NCBI GenBank assembly: GCA_017468115.1 | Contig: JAFUJS010000011.1 | Coordinates: forward strand, 1-28,627 | Reading direction: 5' to 3' | Length of the DNA: 28,627 nucleotides | Source: Clostridia bacterium | GTDB taxonomy: Bacteria; Bacillota_A; Clostridia; Oscillospirales; CAG-272 | Shown: positions 8,270-15,931 of the stretch, piece after piece | How positions within the stretch are numbered: position 1 is the stretch's first letter | Layout: every line of letters starts with the position of its first letter | The notes under the pieces: model-generated | The model's database searches: none | Seen by the model: only the letters and a program-made list of their open reading frames with translations | What the model was told of the DNA's origin: nothing | Position numbers and translations under genes: made by a program

Positions 8270-9487
8270 TTAGTCAATTTTGTTTGCCGATTGACTGTTT
8301 CGTTTTACACTTTTTGCAACAGCGTAATATGTTACACAGCAAATAAATAGCATCACCGTCGCAAAAATCAATACGCCTGTATAGCCTACCACGTTTTTAA
8401 GCGGTGTAATAAGCAGGGTTGCAACCGCTTGCGCCCCTGTAAAGACCAGCATACGAATAGACGTATACGGACCGATTTGTTCCTTTGGAATGATTTCCGT
8501 AATGATGACGGGAATTGCAGTATCGGTAACAAGTCGGAAAAACGAAGCAATGGCAAAGCAACAGAAAAAGCCAATGGTGCCAAACTCAAGGGAAAGCGGA
8601 AAGCTTACACACACGCCAATTGTAGCAATTAAGAGTACATTTTTTGTGGACATTTTTTTACATGTAAATGCAAAAAACATATTGGCTGCGAAGGTCGCTA
8701 TTTGTAAAATTACGTTCACATAGGATGATGTGGTTTCGTTTAAGAGATTGGTAGAAATAGCGATTGTAACGATTACGCTAAATATTCCTACTGCCAGTCC
8801 TCTCACAAAATTTGGGATCAATAATAAGTACGTATTCTTATTCTTAAAAACCGCACCTATGTCGTCTTTTTTCTCGTCCTCCGGAGTCGTTTCCACAGCT
8901 TTTTCTCGCATAGATGCACACACGATGCTCGCTACTATAAAGCATACTATTGCAAGCACGAAAAAGGCTGCTGTTATTCTCATATACATATGCGAGAATT
9001 TTGTTACAAGAATGGAATAAACGGACGACATCAAAAATGATGTGCCACCTGCGATTGCCGTGCTGATGCCTATCATTTTTCCATATTCCTTCATATCAAT
9101 CGTATGATATGGCAAGCAGTACGAAATAATGTTATGGAGCCCCACGCCTACATAGGATATGCCTGCGACGATAAATACGGCAATTACGTAGCCATTTTTT
9201 ATAAGCTCCGGGTTTATTGCACCCAATAAAAATACAACTGCTAATAAGCTTAACGATAAATAGGATATGCTCGTAACCGTTTTTACACGTTTTATTTTTC
9301 CCGATAAAAAGGTCAGAACCAGCATCACAGCTACTTGCATAATCTGCATTACCGAATTTAGAACGTAAACCTGCTCTTCGGAAAAGCCCACTTGGTTCAA
9401 AAACGTTTGCATGATTATTCCCGTGCAAAACGTGTAGCCTACGTTATAAATCGTGGTAAAAATACAATATTTTTTTATATTTGACAT
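8270..9487 (-). CDS. MFS transporter, putative sugar or oligosaccharide permease
   Basis: Major facilitator superfamily membrane protein of 405 residues with about 12 predicted transmembrane segments. It has a polar central loop (residues ~195-212, rich in E, D and K) separating two six-helix halves. The inter-helix loop SGKIKRVKT near 62-70 fits the MFS pattern. GAGGAA (9491-9496) precedes the ATG. It is the first gene of a two-gene operon with the TIM-barrel protein and is the only candidate carbohydrate importer in the window, so it is the likely entry route for substrates of the intracellular glycosidases (inference). Drug efflux is the main alternative and cannot be excluded by sequence alone. 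Confidence 0.82.
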   Translation of the reverse strand: MSNIKKYCIFTTIYNVGYTFCTGIIMQTFLNQVGFSEEQVYVLNSVMQIMQVAVMLVLTFLSGKIKRVKTVTSISYLSLSLLAVVFLLGAINPELIKNGYVIAVFIVAGISYVGVGLHNIISYCLPYHTIDMKEYGKMIGISTAIAGGTSFLMSSVYSILVTKFSHMYMRITAAFFVLAIVCFIVASIVCASMREKAVETTPEDEKKDDIGAVFKNKNTYLLLIPNFVRGLAVGIFSVIVTIAISTNLLNETTSSYVNVILQIATFAANMFFAFTCKKMSTKNVLLIATIGVCVSFPLSLEFGTIGFFCCFAIASFFRLVTDTAIPVIITEIIPKEQIGPYTSIRMLVFTGAQAVATLLITPLKNVVGYTGVLIFATVMLFICCVTYYAVAKSVKRNSQSANKID

Positions 9488-9552
9488 ATCTTCCTCAAAT
9501 TAAACCGGAAATAATTTCTCATTATAGCTTACACCGGTTGTTTCTTCACTTG

Positions 9553-9561
9553 ATTATACCA
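9553..9561 (-). promoter_or_regulatory. Second, extended -10 promoter element of the MFS operon
   Basis: On the minus strand TGG-TATAAT forms a full extended -10 (TGnTATAAT) with no good -35 at the right distance. It lies about 65 nt before the MFS start codon, downstream of the main promoter. The same TATAAT is conserved in copy B (13837-13842), where the TG is lost. Confidence 0.5.
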
Positions 9562-9692
9562 TAAAACACGAAGGTGCTTGAAAACGGTCAAAGACCGTTG
9601 GTGCCTTGAGGCGACGGCGCAGAAGCACCTTTTAGCAGTCAATGAAAGCACCGCAATACCACAATAAATGTAGATTTATATAAAGTGTTTTC

Positions 9693-9721
9693 ATTATAGC
9701 ACGAAACCCATCACATTTCAA
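9693..9721 (-). promoter_or_regulatory. Main promoter of the MFS operon, inside copy A
   Basis: Minus strand TTGAAA (9721-9716), 17-bp spacer ending TGC, TATAAT (9698-9693): a -35, exact spacing and an extended -10. Predicted start near 9686 gives a leader of about 200 nt. Copy B has the same promoter with identical hexamers and spacing. Confidence 0.82.
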
Positions 9722-9841
9722 TATCATTAGTTAAAAAGAAAAATACAAAAATCAACCGGCTTTCAGAGTGCGTTAAGCCCTGTCTTTTACAAGAAAATCT
9801 GTATTAATTGGCAAAAAATCAATAACATTTGCATTCGATAA

Positions 9842-9870
9842 TTGACTTTCTTTGCTTACAGAGGTATAAT
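9842..9870 (+). promoter_or_regulatory. Promoter of the beta-helix gene
   Basis: TTGACT 9842-9847, 17 bp, TATAAT 9865-9870. The predicted start near 9877 leaves about 20 nt before the ATG at 9897 and excludes or truncates the upstream ATGs at 9872 and 9879. No structured leader. Confidence 0.8.
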
Positions 9871-9896
9871 TATGAAAAATGCTTTTGAGGTGGATT

Positions 9897-12230
9897 ATGT
9901 TTTATACCTATTTGACTTTGAGCGAGGGGAAATACGACTTTGGCGTGTGTTCTCAGCTTCTTTATAAAAAATTGCCTGACGGTCTTTGCTATTTTGAGGT
10001 GTTTACCGATAAAAGCCAGGCAAGCCAACGCTTAAAATCTTTGAAAAAGCTGTCTTGCAAGGGGCTTTCCTCATTAATCAAGAGCAAGAGGGCGGGGGGA
10101 TTTACCTGCCATAAAGAGGGCGAAAAAACGGTTATTTGCTTGAAAAACGGTGTTTACAACCTGACTGATGGGATTTTAGTTAAGGGCGAAAATATCGAGA
10201 TTCGTGGAGAGAAAAATACTGTTATACAAGGCTGTGCAAAGATTGACGGCTGGGTAGATGAGGGTAATGGTGTATTTTCAGCAAGCACAAAATATGATGC
10301 AGATGCCCTTTATATTGACGGCGAAAAATATCAAATGGCACGCTTCCCTAAATACAACCCCAATATAAGAATTTTTGGCGGATTTTCAAGAGATGTTCTG
10401 TCAAGGGCGAAGGCTGACGAATGGAAAAATCCGAAGGGCGCTTACATTCACGCAATGCATCTGCACAATTGGGGCGGCTTTTCCTATGAGGTAACGGGCA
10501 AGGATGAAAATGGCGAGCTTACCTACATCGGCGGATGGCAAAATAACAGGCAAATGGGTATGCACTCCGATTTTAAGTACATTGAAAATGTGCGTGAGGA
10601 GATGACCCTGCCGGGTGAATGGTATTTTGACAAGGAAAACAAACGTGTTTATGTAATGTTAAAGCCCGAGCACAGCTTAGACAGCGCTGAAATTTGCGTA
10701 AATTCAAGCTTTTTCGTATTTAAGGGATGCAAAAACGTAAGCGTTGAAAATATTAAAATAAGACGTGCAAAAAGAACCTTTATGCTCACAAACGAGCCGC
10801 TTTTACGAAGCGACTGGACCATTTACAGGGGTGGCGCCATTTATTTTACAAATTCAAGGGACTGCTCTATATCAAAATGCTCGCTTTTTGATGTTGGTAC
10901 AAACGGCGTTTTCGTTGATGGTAAAAACAATAATATCACTATTTCAAAATGCCATTTCAAGAACCTGGGGGCTAGCGGCGTTTGCTTTGTTGGTAAGCCA
11001 AGCTCGGTAAGAAGTCCGTTGTTTGAGGCTACAAAGAGTCAAAGTTTTCTTGAAATAGACAAAAAAAGAGGCCCTAAGAATAGCGAGTATCCAAAGGGCT
11101 GTACTGTTGAAAACTGCTTGATTGAGCGTGTTGGCATAGTTGAAAAGCAGGCGACAGGTGTTGAAATTTCAATGTCTTACGGTATTCGTGTTATCAATAC
11201 AAGCATTTACGATGCCTCCCGTGCAGGAATAAACATTTCAGAGGGTACCTTTGGCGGTCATTTAATTGACGGGTGCGATGTGTTCGACACGGTTAAGGAA
11301 ACGGGCGACCACGGCAGCTTTAACTCCTGGGGCAGGGACAGATTCTGGCACCTATACGACCTTCCACAAAACGAAATTTATAAGTATGCTTCCCTTGACT
11401 GTATTTCCAAAACTGTTATAAGAAGCTCCAGATTCCGTTGCGACAGAGGATGGGATATTGACCTTGACGACGGCTCGTCAAATTATGAAATTTACAATAA
11501 TTTATGCTTGAATGGCGGCATAAAGCTACGTGAGGGCTTTCAACGATATGTCCACAACAATATAATGGTAAACAACTCCGTGCATATGCATGTTTGGTAT
11601 GAAAATAGCGGGGACGTGGTTGAAAACAACATTATTTTCACGGAATATCAGCCGATTTTAATGGACCATGGCTTTGGAAAAAGCATTAATTTCAATGTTT
11701 TACATTCAAGGAATACAAGGGGCATTAAAAAGGCACCCGAGCTTGAAAAAATCACAGGTATGGACAAGGGCTCAATTAAAACCAAGTGCATTTTCAAGGA
11801 TGCTAGGCACGGCGACTTCAGGCTTGTTTCTCCGAAAATTTCCGGATTTGAGGACTTCCCTTGTGAGTTTGGCGTAAGATATGCGCCACTTAAAAGGCTT
11901 GCAAGGACCCCTGCTTTGCCAAAAATCAATCAGACCCAAAAAAGGGGTAAATCAAATATTATTACGCTGTTCGATATGAAGATTAAAAACATTGAAACTG
12001 ACGGCGAAATGTCGGCATTTGCAACAGCAGGTCATAACGGCGTGCTTGTCTTAGACGTTGACCAGTTTGCAGATGTATCGGCTAAGGGTATTTTGCCCTG
12101 TGATGTAATCGTTGCTATTGGTCAAAGGGAAGTAAACTCTCTTGCTGACCTTGAGGGAATTACAAAGGGCGAGCTTCTTTCATCCGAAATTACCGTATGG
12201 CGTGCACCTAAGCGCGTAAAATTAAAATAA
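9897..12230 (+). CDS. Right-handed beta-helix carbohydrate-active protein with C-terminal PDZ-like domain
   Basis: About 777 residues. The middle (~260-640) shows repeating short strands (ISKCSLFDVG, ITISKCHFKNLG, VENCLIERVG, IYNNLCLNGG) typical of parallel beta-helices that cut polysaccharides. Upstream DALYIDGEKYQMARFPKYNP (~136-155) and, in the core, DHGSFNSWGRDRFW (~471-484) and DIDLDDGSSNYEIYNN (~520-535) are acidic or aromatic clusters likely to form the active site. The pattern recalls GH141-like enzymes, but the family is not certain. The last ~70 residues (GVLVLDVDQFADVSAKG, CDVIVAIGQREV) resemble a PDZ domain. Start at ATG 9897, after GAGGTGG; upstream ATG 9879 lies within 2 nt of the predicted transcript start. 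No signal peptide, so probably cytoplasmic. Monocistronic. Confidence 0.75.
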   Translation: MFYTYLTLSEGKYDFGVCSQLLYKKLPDGLCYFEVFTDKSQASQRLKSLKKLSCKGLSSLIKSKRAGGFTCHKEGEKTVICLKNGVYNLTDGILVKGENIEIRGEKNTVIQGCAKIDGWVDEGNGVFSASTKYDADALYIDGEKYQMARFPKYNPNIRIFGGFSRDVLSRAKADEWKNPKGAYIHAMHLHNWGGFSYEVTGKDENGELTYIGGWQNNRQMGMHSDFKYIENVREEMTLPGEWYFDKENKRVYVMLKPEHSLDSAEICVNSSFFVFKGCKNVSVENIKIRRAKRTFMLTNEPLLRSDWTIYRGGAIYFTNSRDCSISKCSLFDVGTNGVFVDGKNNNITISKCHFKNLGASGVCFVGKPSSVRSPLFEATKSQSFLEIDKKRGPKNSEYPKGCTVENCLIERVGIVEKQATGVEISMSYGIRVINTSIYDASRAGINISEGTFGGHLIDGCDVFDTVKETGDHGSFNSWGRDRFWHLYDLPQNEIYKYASLDCISKTVIRSSRFRCDRGWDIDLDDGSSNYEIYNNLCLNGGIKLREGFQRYVHNNIMVNNSVHMHVWYENSGDVVENNIIFTEYQPILMDHGFGKSINFNVLHSRNTRGIKKAPELEKITGMDKGSIKTKCIFKDARHGDFRLVSPKISGFEDFPCEFGVRYAPLKRLARTPALPKINQTQKRGKSNIITLFDMKIKNIETDGEMSAFATAGHNGVLVLDVDQFADVSAKGILPCDVIVAIGQREVNSLADLEGITKGELLSSEITVWRAPKRVKLK

Positions 12231-12256
12231 AAAAGGGCTTTGAAATTGCCCTTTTT
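12229..12256. terminator. Bidirectional terminator between converging genes
   Basis: AAAAGGGC (12231-12238) pairs with GCCCTTTT (12248-12255) around a 9-nt loop. A-rich and T-rich flanks supply a U-tract in both directions. It overlaps the last codon of the beta-helix gene and abuts the stop of the ADP-ribosylglycohydrolase-like gene. Confidence 0.82.
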
Positions 12257-12257
12257 A

Positions 12258-13811
12258 TTATTTTGCGAAAAAGCTTAGCTTGAGCAAATTCATGCTTGCA
12301 TGGCCTTCCATTGATATATCAAAAACAACGTCGAATTTATCGCCATCAACCTGCTTTGGCAGAATGTGGAAGGTCTTTTCTATTACATCTCCGTTGCAAT
12401 TGCCAAGTGGCATTGTACAAGCCTTTTCCTTTACCTCTACTCCATCAGATGTATATGCACGGATGGTAAGCCAATGCTGAATTTTCGACTCTCCGTTGTC
12501 GTAAATTTTTAATTTGATACAGGTCCCTTTTCCGTTTTCAAAAAAGAAATCGTTTTCATAAATTGCTTGCATTTTGAAAAGAGAAAATTCCTTGAAAATC
12601 GAATAGTGAGGCAAGCTCATCAGCTCCGTTGTAGTGAAATATTCCCTTTCTCTGTTGCCAAAGGCACCCTTGTAATAAACCTCACCGGCATCCTTGCAAT
12701 AAAAATCATCCTTTGGAAATACCTCCAAGCCCTCATCCGTTATTTCGTATGCCTCGGAGCTTAACATTTTGGGAATGCATCGAATAATTTCATCCGCCAA
12801 TTCCTGTGTGGATTTTGGCAAGAAGAATGGCATATTCATTGTCATTCCGAAATCCAATGTATTCAGAGTTGCTGTAACAATTACGTCGTTAATCGGCTTT
12901 ATCCATTTTTCGGGAAGAGACGAGTTTCCAAGAATGATGCCCAGCGTTGCCGCCAAGCTTCCTGCCGAGCAATCGGCATCCTCGCCACAGTTAACTGCAA
13001 GAAGCATACTCTTGCCCAAATCTCCCTCGCCGTAGAGCAAGCCCATAATGGCGATTGCTACATTTTGGGGAGCATCAAAGCCTGCGGGTGCCGGCTTATA
13101 CTCTGTTAGCTTGATGTCCTTTAGCTTTGTGTGCTGGTATGAAAAGGCACCTGCCACTTCTCTGAAAATGATATCTCTTGTTTCCTCGTATGTCTTTTTG
13201 TTCTCGTAGCAGTCCTTGACCAGTGTTATTCCCTTGTAAAGTGCGCTTTCCTTAGGAATATAGCTAAGTCCGATGTCAATCAGCGTTCTGATGTCGCTTT
13301 CCACAAAAGCGGCGCTTTGCATAGCCGCCCAGAACACCTCGCCATAGGTCCCCTCGTCTGCGTGGTCGATTGAAGAATCAAAGTATGCGTAACGAGTTGC
13401 AAGCTCGGGATGACCGGGGCAAAGGCACGCCCAAATTTCGCTGCGAATAAATGAGCCGCAGCTGTCCTTATAGCTATTTCCATGGTAGCCTGATATTGGT
13501 GTGGGAATACCACGTCTTAAATTTGCTTTGCCCACCCCGTATTCTGCCCAGCTTGGGTTGACAAAGATATTGTAATACTCTGCCAAAATTTCTGAATTGA
13601 CAATTCGTCCAAATCTTCTAACAGCGTTTAAGGAAGAAATTTGCAAATCCAAGTCGTCGTTGGGTTGGGGATTTCCCTCAATATTAGGTTGAATAAAATA
13701 TTCAATATCGAAAAAGCCGTTTTTTCCTTCAAGAGGTGCACCAAGCGTTCCACCTACGTTTTTACCGTTAAAGCACCCGAGTATCTTGTCTCTTAAAATA
13801 CCTTTGTTCAT
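12258..13811 (-). CDS. ADP-ribosylglycohydrolase-family protein
   Basis: The first ~340 residues belong to the ADP_ribosyl_GH fold (all-alpha, two Mg ions): DKILGCFNGKNVGGTLGAPLEG at 8-29, the metal-site segment PNDDLDLQ near 49-56, and the second site GEDADCSAGSLAATLG near 278-293 in the place of the family GxDxDTxG motif. The C-terminal ~170 residues look like an added beta-rich domain not found in classical DraG/ARH proteins. At 517 residues it is much longer than DraG (~300). No signal peptide. It is transcribed alone from copy B of the duplicated leader element, next to glycan genes. The target could be ADP-ribosylated protein, or a glycoside or nucleoside-linked sugar; sequence does not decide. 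Confidence 0.82.
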   Translation of the reverse strand: MNKGILRDKILGCFNGKNVGGTLGAPLEGKNGFFDIEYFIQPNIEGNPQPNDDLDLQISSLNAVRRFGRIVNSEILAEYYNIFVNPSWAEYGVGKANLRRGIPTPISGYHGNSYKDSCGSFIRSEIWACLCPGHPELATRYAYFDSSIDHADEGTYGEVFWAAMQSAAFVESDIRTLIDIGLSYIPKESALYKGITLVKDCYENKKTYEETRDIIFREVAGAFSYQHTKLKDIKLTEYKPAPAGFDAPQNVAIAIMGLLYGEGDLGKSMLLAVNCGEDADCSAGSLAATLGIILGNSSLPEKWIKPINDVIVTATLNTLDFGMTMNMPFFLPKSTQELADEIIRCIPKMLSSEAYEITDEGLEVFPKDDFYCKDAGEVYYKGAFGNREREYFTTTELMSLPHYSIFKEFSLFKMQAIYENDFFFENGKGTCIKLKIYDNGESKIQHWLTIRAYTSDGVEVKEKACTMPLGNCNGDVIEKTFHILPKQVDGDKFDVVFDISMEGHASMNLLKLSFFAK

Positions 13812-13833
13812 ACTTTTCCCTTTTTTCTTTGTT

Positions 13834-14015
13834 TTGATTATACCGTAAAATTAAACGCTCCGTCGTTTGTTACATCGCAAAATGTTGTTTTTCAAGCGTA
13901 CGCAACGGAAAACATTTTAGCCATCAATGAAATCACCGCAATAATGCTTTTTCATCATTGAGGTGAGGTGATTTCATTATAGCACGAAATTTATCACATT
14001 TCAATAACATTAGCT
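13834..14015 (-). repeat. Duplicated promoter/leader element, copy B
   Basis: Counterpart of copy A, same length and order of conserved blocks. AATGAAATCACC (13926-13937) and GGTGATTTCATT (13967-13978) are a perfect 12-bp inverted repeat, the distal arm overlapping the -10. The transcribed stem is AAAATGTT (13879-13886) with AACATTTT (13911-13918). It sits at the same place as the copy A stem, yet both arms differ from copy A and still pair. Minus-strand TATAAT (13837-13842) at the gene-proximal end matches the second -10 of copy A. It fills most of the gap between the ADP-ribosylglycohydrolase-like gene and the DUF47 terminator. Confidence 0.75.
13976..14004 (-). promoter_or_regulatory. Promoter of the ADP-ribosylglycohydrolase-like gene, inside copy B
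   Basis: Minus strand TTGAAA (14004-13999), 17 bp ending TGC, TATAAT (13981-13976). Predicted start near 13969, leader about 155 nt. CTAATGTTA abuts the -35 on its upstream side; the same 9-mer is a half-site of the palindromic operator at 21789-21810. Confidence 0.82.
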
Positions 14016-14018
14016 TAA

Positions 14019-14057
14019 TATAAAAACGCATATGCAGGCTGCATATGCGTTTTTATA
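14019..14057 (-). terminator. Very strong terminator after the pit/DUF47 operon
   Basis: An 18-bp stem (14019-14036 with 14040-14057) containing ACGCATATGCA, with a 3-nt loop and U-rich end on either strand. It begins 2 nt after the DUF47 stop codon. It also insulates the copy B promoter, which starts 15 nt further on. Confidence 0.93.
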
Positions 14058-14059
14058 TA

Positions 14060-14680
14060 TCAGGTGTTTTTAAGAACGATTGAGGCAACGGTATCACTAA
14101 CATGCTCGCAAGCATCGGAGCAAGCCTCAAAGCCGTCGTAAATCTTGCGCCAGGACATTGTTGTAAGAACATCTGTGGAGTTCTTTGTAAGCTGGTGCAT
14201 TGTTTCGAGGTAGAGCTTGTCGCACTCCTCCTCAATGTCGTTTGATTCAACAATGAGAGGATGAAGCTTTTTGGACTTCTTGAAGCTTTCAAACTCTGTC
14301 ATTATTGCACAAAGCACATCGCAAGCCTTAACAAGCTTTTTAGCATACTCAATTGCCGCAGGCTCTATTGTTTTAATGTTGTATATATAGAGCTTTTGCA
14401 AAACCTCCTCGATAAGGTCAAGCACGGTGTCCAGCTTGTGGCTCATTAAATCAAGGTCCTCACGGTCAACCGGGGTTACAAATGCCTTTGCAAGCGCCTG
14501 GTTCATTTCGTGCTTTTTAACGTCTGCGCTATGCTCATACTCGTGCATTTTCACAAGCATTTCTTCGATTTTTTCCACGTCGTAGCCTTCTAGGCATTCA
14601 ACCAAGTAGTTTGATGCCTCCTTTGCAAGTGTTGCACACGCTGCAAAATTTTCATAATAGAATTTATCACCTTTAGCCAT
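14060..14680 (-). CDS. DUF47/PhoU-like partner of the phosphate transporter
   Basis: 206-residue, all-helical cytoplasmic protein of the DUF47 (PhoU-related) family, a normal length. Seen: an early acidic/His segment MHEYEHSADVKKHEM near 45-59, the motif FVTPVDREDLDLMSHKLD near 67-84, and the repeat-half motif ESNDIEEECDKLY near 145-157. These E/D-xxx-D patterns are the metal-binding positions of PhoU-like folds. It follows pit by 34 nt on the same strand. DUF47 genes are nearly always paired with pit, and the protein is thought to modulate phosphate uptake. AAAGGAA precedes the ATG. Identification is firm; the mechanism is inferred from family context. Confidence 0.93.
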   Translation of the reverse strand: MAKGDKFYYENFAACATLAKEASNYLVECLEGYDVEKIEEMLVKMHEYEHSADVKKHEMNQALAKAFVTPVDREDLDLMSHKLDTVLDLIEEVLQKLYIYNIKTIEPAAIEYAKKLVKACDVLCAIMTEFESFKKSKKLHPLIVESNDIEEECDKLYLETMHQLTKNSTDVLTTMSWRKIYDGFEACSDACEHVSDTVASIVLKNT

Positions 14681-14714
14681 TTTATATAATTCCTTTCAAA
14701 GTATATTTATCTGC

Positions 14715-15800
14715 TTAGAAAATCAGTAAGAATATATGTGTTACAACAAAGGACAAAAGACCGCAGCCCGGGAATGTGAGCACCCATGTCAGCACCATTT
14801 CCTTTACAACGCCCAAATTAATTGCTGATGCCTTTTTTACAGCGCCAACACCCATAATTGAGGTTGTTTTAACGTGAGTTGTGGAAACGGGAATACCGAA
14901 GGATGAGCAGAAAAGTAGCGCCCCTGTTGAGGCAATATCTGCAGAAAAGCCTTGATATTTCTCAAGCTTTACCATGTCCATACCTACGGATTTGATAATC
15001 TTCTTACCGCCAATAGCTGTACCTGCCGCCATAACCACGGAGCAGATAATAACGAGTATCCACAGCTCCCAAATATCCAGATTCTTTGGAAGTGTTCCAC
15101 CTGTTGGCAGATAGTAGCAAAGAACCAAAATACCCAAGAACTTAAGACCGTCCTGTGCGCCGTGCATAAATGCCATTGCGGCAGCGCCGACTATTTGTGC
15201 GCCTCTGAAAAACGGCTCCGTCTTCGGTCTGTTCATATTATAGCAAATTGCGGTAACAAGCTTACAAATAAGCCAACCAAGTCCAAAGCCGAGAACGACT
15301 GAAACGATAATTCCGATAAGAACCTTGCCCCATTCGTTAAGGTTTACACCGCAAACATAAGTAACGTTATCAATGGTTTCAATGCCAAAGCCGTTTAATG
15401 CAATTGCGCTGCCTGTAAGGCCTGCTATAAGCGCATGGCTTTCACTTGTTGGGATACCAAACACCCAAGCAAGCGTTGCCCAAATTACAATTGACAGCAT
15501 TGCTGCACTGATTGCAGGAATTGACTGCTGTGGGTCTGAGCCGAAGCTTACCATCTTTGTGATGGTTTCGGCAACCGTGGCATTGGTCATCATCATTACA
15601 AATACGCCAAGGAAATTGAACACCGCTGCCATAAGAACCGCCGCTCTTGCTGACATACATCTTGTAACAACACAGGTGGCAATGGCATTTGGTGCATCAG
15701 TCCAGCCGTTTACCAAAATAACACCCAGGGTCAAGATTGCCGGAAGGAACAAGAGTGGGTATTCAATAAGCTGGTTCCAAAATTCTAAGAAAAATTCCAT
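14715..15800 (-). CDS. pit: Pit-family inorganic phosphate transporter
   Basis: Low-affinity, ion-coupled phosphate permease (PiT family) in the cytoplasmic membrane. 361 residues with about ten hydrophobic segments. Both inverted-repeat signatures of the family are present: NGWTDAPNAIATCVVTR at 31-47 and AFMHGAQDGLKFLGILVL near 213-230, which carry the Asp/Asn residues used for phosphate and cation binding. AAAGGAAAGG precedes the ATG. First gene of a two-gene operon with the DUF47 protein, driven by the promoter at 15842-15870. There is no PhoB/PhoP box that I recognise. Nothing unusual in the coding sequence. Confidence 0.95.
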   Translation of the reverse strand: MEFFLEFWNQLIEYPLLFLPAILTLGVILVNGWTDAPNAIATCVVTRCMSARAAVLMAAVFNFLGVFVMMMTNATVAETITKMVSFGSDPQQSIPAISAAMLSIVIWATLAWVFGIPTSESHALIAGLTGSAIALNGFGIETIDNVTYVCGVNLNEWGKVLIGIIVSVVLGFGLGWLICKLVTAICYNMNRPKTEPFFRGAQIVGAAAMAFMHGAQDGLKFLGILVLCYYLPTGGTLPKNLDIWELWILVIICSVVMAAGTAIGGKKIIKSVGMDMVKLEKYQGFSADIASTGALLFCSSFGIPVSTTHVKTTSIMGVGAVKKASAINLGVVKEMVLTWVLTFPGCGLLSFVVTHIFLLIF

Positions 15801-15841
15801 ATTTACCTTTCCTTTATATTAAAAGTATTTATGCTGTTTCT

Positions 15842-15870
15842 ATTTTACCATAAAAATGCAAGTAGTTCAA
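15842..15870 (-). promoter_or_regulatory. Promoter of the pit operon
   Basis: Minus strand TTGAAC (15870-15865), 17-bp spacer ending TGG, TAAAAT (15847-15842). The extended -10 context ATGGTAAAAT resembles those at 9553 and 21809. Confidence 0.75.
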
Positions 15871-15900
15871 CACTGTTTTTAGTTTTTACAAAAGTTTGAC

Positions 15901-15923
15901 AAAAAAACCACCCCTGAGGGTGG
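15901..15923 (-). terminator. Terminator after glnA
   Basis: Minus strand CCACCC/GGGTGG stem (15918-15923 with 15908-15913), 4-nt loop TCAG, then seven U residues (15907-15901). It starts 8 nt after the glnA stop. Confidence 0.9.
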
Positions 15924-15931
15924 CTTTATTC

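Larger units (their letters stand above)
9550..9732 (-). repeat. Duplicated promoter/leader element, copy A
   Basis: About 182 bp matching copy B (13834-14015) in length and layout. Shared blocks: TTGATTATACC-n-TAAAA at the gene-proximal end; TTTTAGC-nn-TCAATGAAA-n-CACCGCAATA in the middle (9630-9656); TTTCATTATAGCACGAAA then ATCACATTTCAATA-n-CATTAG at the distal end (9690-9730). The blocks are separated by diverged sequence. Arms AATGAAAGCAC (9641-9651) and GTGTTTTCATT (9685-9695) form an inverted repeat overlapping the -10. In the transcribed part, AAGGTGCTT (9571-9579) pairs with AAGCACCTT (9623-9631), enclosing a 7-bp hairpin AACGGTC/GACCGTT (9583-9599). It occupies the intergenic space of the MFS operon. 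Confidence 0.75.

Noticed and set aside
8251..8277. TTG at 8277 as start of the TIM-barrel protein
   Set aside because: It has no ribosome binding site and overlaps the MFS stop. TTG at 8253 has AAGGAG at a 9-nt distance.
9872..9881. ATG codons at 9872 and 9879 as starts near the beta-helix gene
   Set aside because: 9872 precedes the predicted transcription start and opens a different, short frame. 9879 would be nearly leaderless. ATG 9897 has GAGGTGG.
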